6,793 bases of DNA. Origin: Candidatus Methanoplasma sp. Lineage in GTDB: Archaea; Thermoplasmatota; Thermoplasmata; Methanomassiliicoccales; Methanomethylophilaceae. Positions 4,655-6,793 of the stretch are shown piece after piece. The stretch covers positions 1 to 6,793 of the forward strand of contig JAIRQG010000046.1 of NCBI GenBank assembly GCA_031256615.1, in the 5' to 3' direction. Numbering within the stretch: position 1 is the first letter of the stretch; each line of letters starts with the position of its first letter. The notes under the pieces were generated by a model. It saw nothing but the letters and a program-made list of their open reading frames with translations. It was not told the DNA's origin and did no database searches. The position numbers were made by a program, and so were the translations under genes.

Positions 4655-5560
4655 ATGAATGCGATCGAAGTGTCCGGTCTGAAAAAGTACTTCGGTGACG
4701 TCAAAGCTGTGGACGACATCTCTTTCACCGTGGGTACCGGACAGCTCTTTGCTTTTCTCGGACCGAACGGTGCGGGGAAAAGCACCACGATTGACATGCT
4801 CTGCACATTCCTGAGACCGGACAGCGGAGAAGCACGGATATTCGGAAACGTGCTCGGAAAGGATGACAACAAGATCAGAGCCGACATAGGGGTCGTGTTC
4901 CAGAAAGGTACGATGGACCCTTTGCTGACAGTGAAAGAGAACCTGATGTTCAGAGGAAAATTGTACGGTTCTTCTTCGATCGAAGACAGACTTCAAAGGG
5001 CCATGGACGTTGTGGACATATCTGATATTGCAGACAAGAGATACGGTAAGCTCTCAGGGGGGCAGAAAAGGAGGACAGATGTCGCAAGGGCGCTGATAAG
5101 CACTCCAAAGCTCCTGTTCCTTGATGAGCCCACCACAGGCCTGGATCCTCAGACCAGACATAAGGTGTGGGAGATGATACTTGATCTAAAGAACAGGGAA
5201 GGAATGACCGTGTTCCTCACTACCCACTACATGGAGGAGGCAGCGGGAGCGGATTATGTCATGGTCATCGACAAGGGCCGTATCACCGCGGAAGGCACCC
5301 CCACCGAACTCAAGGAAAGGTTCAGTTCAGATGTGATGAAACTTGTGCCGAAGGACCTCTCTTCTTTATCCGAACTCCTGAGGTCGGACGGCGTGGACTT
5401 CTCGGTGGACGCGGGCGTGATAACGATACCGATCAATCATACCATCGAGTCCCTTCCCCTTATAGACCGCTACCGTGAGCACAGAGCCAATATCCAGATC
5501 CTCAACGGCACAGTGGACGATGCTTTCGTGAAGATAGTAGAGAAGGGAGGATTGGAATGA
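4655..5560 (+). CDS. ABC transporter ATPase, DrrA/ABC-2 exporter type
   Basis: Cytosolic motor subunit of 301 residues for the ABC-2 permease encoded next. All nucleotide-binding motifs are intact: Walker A GPNGAGKST (36-44), Q-loop Q83 in GVVFQKGTMDP, signature LSGGQ (133-137), Walker B LLFLDEP (153-159) with D-loop GLDP (162-165), and switch histidine H191 in LTTHYMEEA. Residues past about 225 form the C-terminal region typical of drug-exporter ATPases of the DrrA/CcmA/NodI group. The start is a leaderless ATG at the predicted RNA start, giving MNAIEVSGLKKYFG, the usual beginning. Its stop overlaps the permease start (ATGA), so the two are translated together. The exported substrate cannot be read from sequence; a toxic hydrophobic compound or drug is usual for this group. 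Confidence 0.93.
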   Translation: MNAIEVSGLKKYFGDVKAVDDISFTVGTGQLFAFLGPNGAGKSTTIDMLCTFLRPDSGEARIFGNVLGKDDNKIRADIGVVFQKGTMDPLLTVKENLMFRGKLYGSSSIEDRLQRAMDVVDISDIADKRYGKLSGGQKRRTDVARALISTPKLLFLDEPTTGLDPQTRHKVWEMILDLKNREGMTVFLTTHYMEEAAGADYVMVIDKGRITAEGTPTELKERFSSDVMKLVPKDLSSLSELLRSDGVDFSVDAGVITIPINHTIESLPLIDRYREHRANIQILNGTVDDAFVKIVEKGGLE

Positions 5561-6423
5561 CATCGAACATCACCCTCTTCGCTCTCCGGAACGTAAGGGT
5601 CTTCTTCCGAGACAGAGCGGCTGTGGTATACTCAATGTTCGCTGCGATCATAATCATCGCGCTGTATTTCTTATTCTTGGGCGACTCCATCGCGGACTCC
5701 ATCCCCGATATGCCGAATGCCAGGATCATCGCCGACAGCTGGGCAATGGCCGGACTTCTGGCTGTAGTGCCTGTGACCTCGACCTTGGGCGCACTGGGAC
5801 TGATGATCCAGGATAAAATATCAGGCTCTATACGGGACCTTTCTGTGTCCCCTTTGAGAACCCATGAGATAGTGGGCGGATATGTGTTCAGCACCTTTAT
5901 CATCGGCATCGTGATGAGTTCAGTGGCACTCGTGTTCGCAGAAGCTTACATCCTGTCCAGCGGAGGATCCCTCCTAAACGCCACGGAGTTCGCGAAGGTG
6001 CTGGGTATAATGCTGCTGTCTGTTGTCTCCGGCAGCGCGGTAATGTTCGTAATAGCGCTTTTCGTTAACTCAAACAATGCCTTCTCGGCGGTAAACACGA
6101 TCATCGGAGTAATGATAGGTTTTCTGATAGGAGCCTACATCCCGATCGGCTATCTGCCGTCGGGGATGGCTGCTGTGGCAAAGATCGTCCCAGCCACGCA
6201 TTCCGCCTCTCTTTTCAGACAGGTCATGATGGAAAGGCCTATGGAGAATATGGCAAGCATGCCGCCAGAGGACATCCTGCAGTTCGAATTGGACATGGGA
6301 GTGAGGCTTGAGTGGGGAGACGGCCTTGTCTCGCCGACCATGAGCATCCTGGTCCTTGCCGCCGTCGGCGTGGCATTCTTTGTGTTTGCGACCCTGAAAC
6401 TTTCGATCAAGCGCAAAGAGTGA
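5557..6423 (+). CDS. ABC-2 type permease of the DrrB group
   Basis: Membrane subunit of 288 residues that pairs with the ATPase just upstream. Six membrane segments are visible: about 21-42, 62-84, 106-131, 148-170, 179-200 and 262-282, with a short amphipathic start (residues 1-20) as usual. Between segments 2 and 3 lies QDKISGSIRDLSVSPLRTHE (85-104), the cytosolic coupling region conserved in ABC-2 permeases. The loop after segment 5 (about 201-260) is longer and acidic near 237-256, and should face outside. Translation starts within the ATPase stop (ATGA, 4-nt overlap), with GGGAGG at 5545-5550 and 6-nt spacing. No T-run terminator follows closely, so read-through into the next gene is possible. 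Confidence 0.92.
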   Translation: MTSNITLFALRNVRVFFRDRAAVVYSMFAAIIIIALYFLFLGDSIADSIPDMPNARIIADSWAMAGLLAVVPVTSTLGALGLMIQDKISGSIRDLSVSPLRTHEIVGGYVFSTFIIGIVMSSVALVFAEAYILSSGGSLLNATEFAKVLGIMLLSVVSGSAVMFVIALFVNSNNAFSAVNTIIGVMIGFLIGAYIPIGYLPSGMAAVAKIVPATHSASLFRQVMMERPMENMASMPPEDILQFELDMGVRLEWGDGLVSPTMSILVLAAVGVAFFVFATLKLSIKRKE

Positions 6424-6476
6424 GGAGACCGCTAAGAACTTGGCTTGAACGCCGATGGACCCAGGATGCGAACCAG

Positions 6477-6484
6477 TATATATT
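6477..6484 (+). promoter_or_regulatory. TATA box before the ClbS-like gene
   Basis: TATATATT, centred about 35 nt before the ATG at 6516, giving a start of transcription near 6507 and a very short leader. A second AT-rich box, CTTAAATA, lies at 6493-6500 but is too close to the start codon to be the main promoter. Confidence 0.5.
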
Positions 6485-6515
6485 GTAATGCCCTTAAATA
6501 TCCGGAGATTGGATC

Positions 6516-6793
6516 ATGCCCAGACCGACAACGAAGGACGAACTCATCAGCGCCGCAAATGAACAATTCGATAAAATGTGGAAGCTGATCGATTCCATGA
6601 CGGAAGAGGCGCAAAATGCAGCGTTCTGTTTCGACAGCAGCGGTAAGAAAGAGGCGCATTGGGCGCGTGACAAAAATCTCAGGGATGTGCTTATTCACCT
6701 CTACGAATGGCATCAGATGATCAAAAGATGGTATGATGAGGGCACTGTGAAAGGAGGTATGCCTGCGGTACCGGGAGAAGGCTACACGTGGAT
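6516..6793 (+). CDS. ClbS/DfsB family four-helix-bundle protein, 3' end outside window
   Basis: The first 92 residues of a protein of the ClbS/DfsB family (formerly DUF1706), a DinB-like four-helix bundle. It begins MPRPTTKDELISAANEQFDK, the family's usual opening. It continues with the helix NLRDVLIHLYEWHQMIKRWY (54-73), containing H61, E64, W65 and H66, and reaches the conserved turn GEGYTW (87-92), where E. coli ClbS has EEGFKW. ClbS protects colibactin producers by opening the toxin's cyclopropane; most relatives are uncharacterised. The protein normally has about 160-180 residues, so nearly half is missing at the right edge. The ATG at 6516 follows GGAG (6504-6507) with 8-nt spacing. It lies 92 nt after an ABC drug exporter on the same strand, which suggests a shared protective role. 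Confidence 0.85.
   Translation, partial: MPRPTTKDELISAANEQFDKMWKLIDSMTEEAQNAAFCFDSSGKKEAHWARDKNLRDVLIHLYEWHQMIKRWYDEGTVKGGMPAVPGEGYTW

Noticed and set aside
1..6793. CRISPR array, insertion sequence, or phage genes
   Set aside because: No regularly spaced repeats, transposase, integrase or terminal inverted repeats with target duplications were seen anywhere in the window.

Overview
The window looks like a piece of a methylotrophic methanogen genome, most likely of the order Methanomassiliicoccales or a close relative. Four things point that way. Ribosomal protein genes occur in the archaeal order rps13-rps4. Promoters are TATA-type, with both Shine-Dalgarno and leaderless starts. A corrinoid protein overlaps a methylcobamide:coenzyme M methyltransferase gene. 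All seven complete genes end in TGA, none in TAG, as expected of an organism that reads TAG as pyrrolysine. This assignment is inference from gene content; no database was searched.

Layout. Positions 1-977 (minus strand) hold rps4, cut by the left edge, and rps13, preceded by a leader of about 110 nt with two adjacent hairpins. A small winged-helix gene diverges from them at 1138-1353. From 1394 to 4306 everything is on the minus strand: an iron-sulfur flavoprotein-type FMN reductase, a tRNA-Ala(GGC) with its own TATA box, and an overlapping two-gene operon. The first gene of that operon is a 371-residue MtaA/MtbA/MtsA-type methyltransferase and the second is a 270-residue corrinoid protein. 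Their sizes and overlap best match MtsA/MtsB, the methylthiol:CoM methyltransferase pair.

Positions 4307-4654 are a 348-base gap. It carries the mtsA promoter with a 14-bp inverted repeat, a hairpin-rich stretch of unknown role, and a strong TATA box for the next gene. From 4655 everything is on the plus strand: a leaderless DrrA-type ABC ATPase, its ABC-2 permease overlapping by 4 nt, and a ClbS/DfsB-family gene cut by the right edge.

Working together: MtsA and MtsB would move methyl groups from a methylated substrate through a corrinoid cofactor to coenzyme M, feeding methanogenesis. The ABC pair would export a hydrophobic compound, and the ClbS-like protein may protect against a toxic metabolite, so the right end reads as a small-molecule resistance module. 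Nothing in the window is clearly a new system. The best second looks are the mtsAB pair, the rps13 leader, the hairpin-rich gap, and the DrrAB-ClbS neighbourhood.
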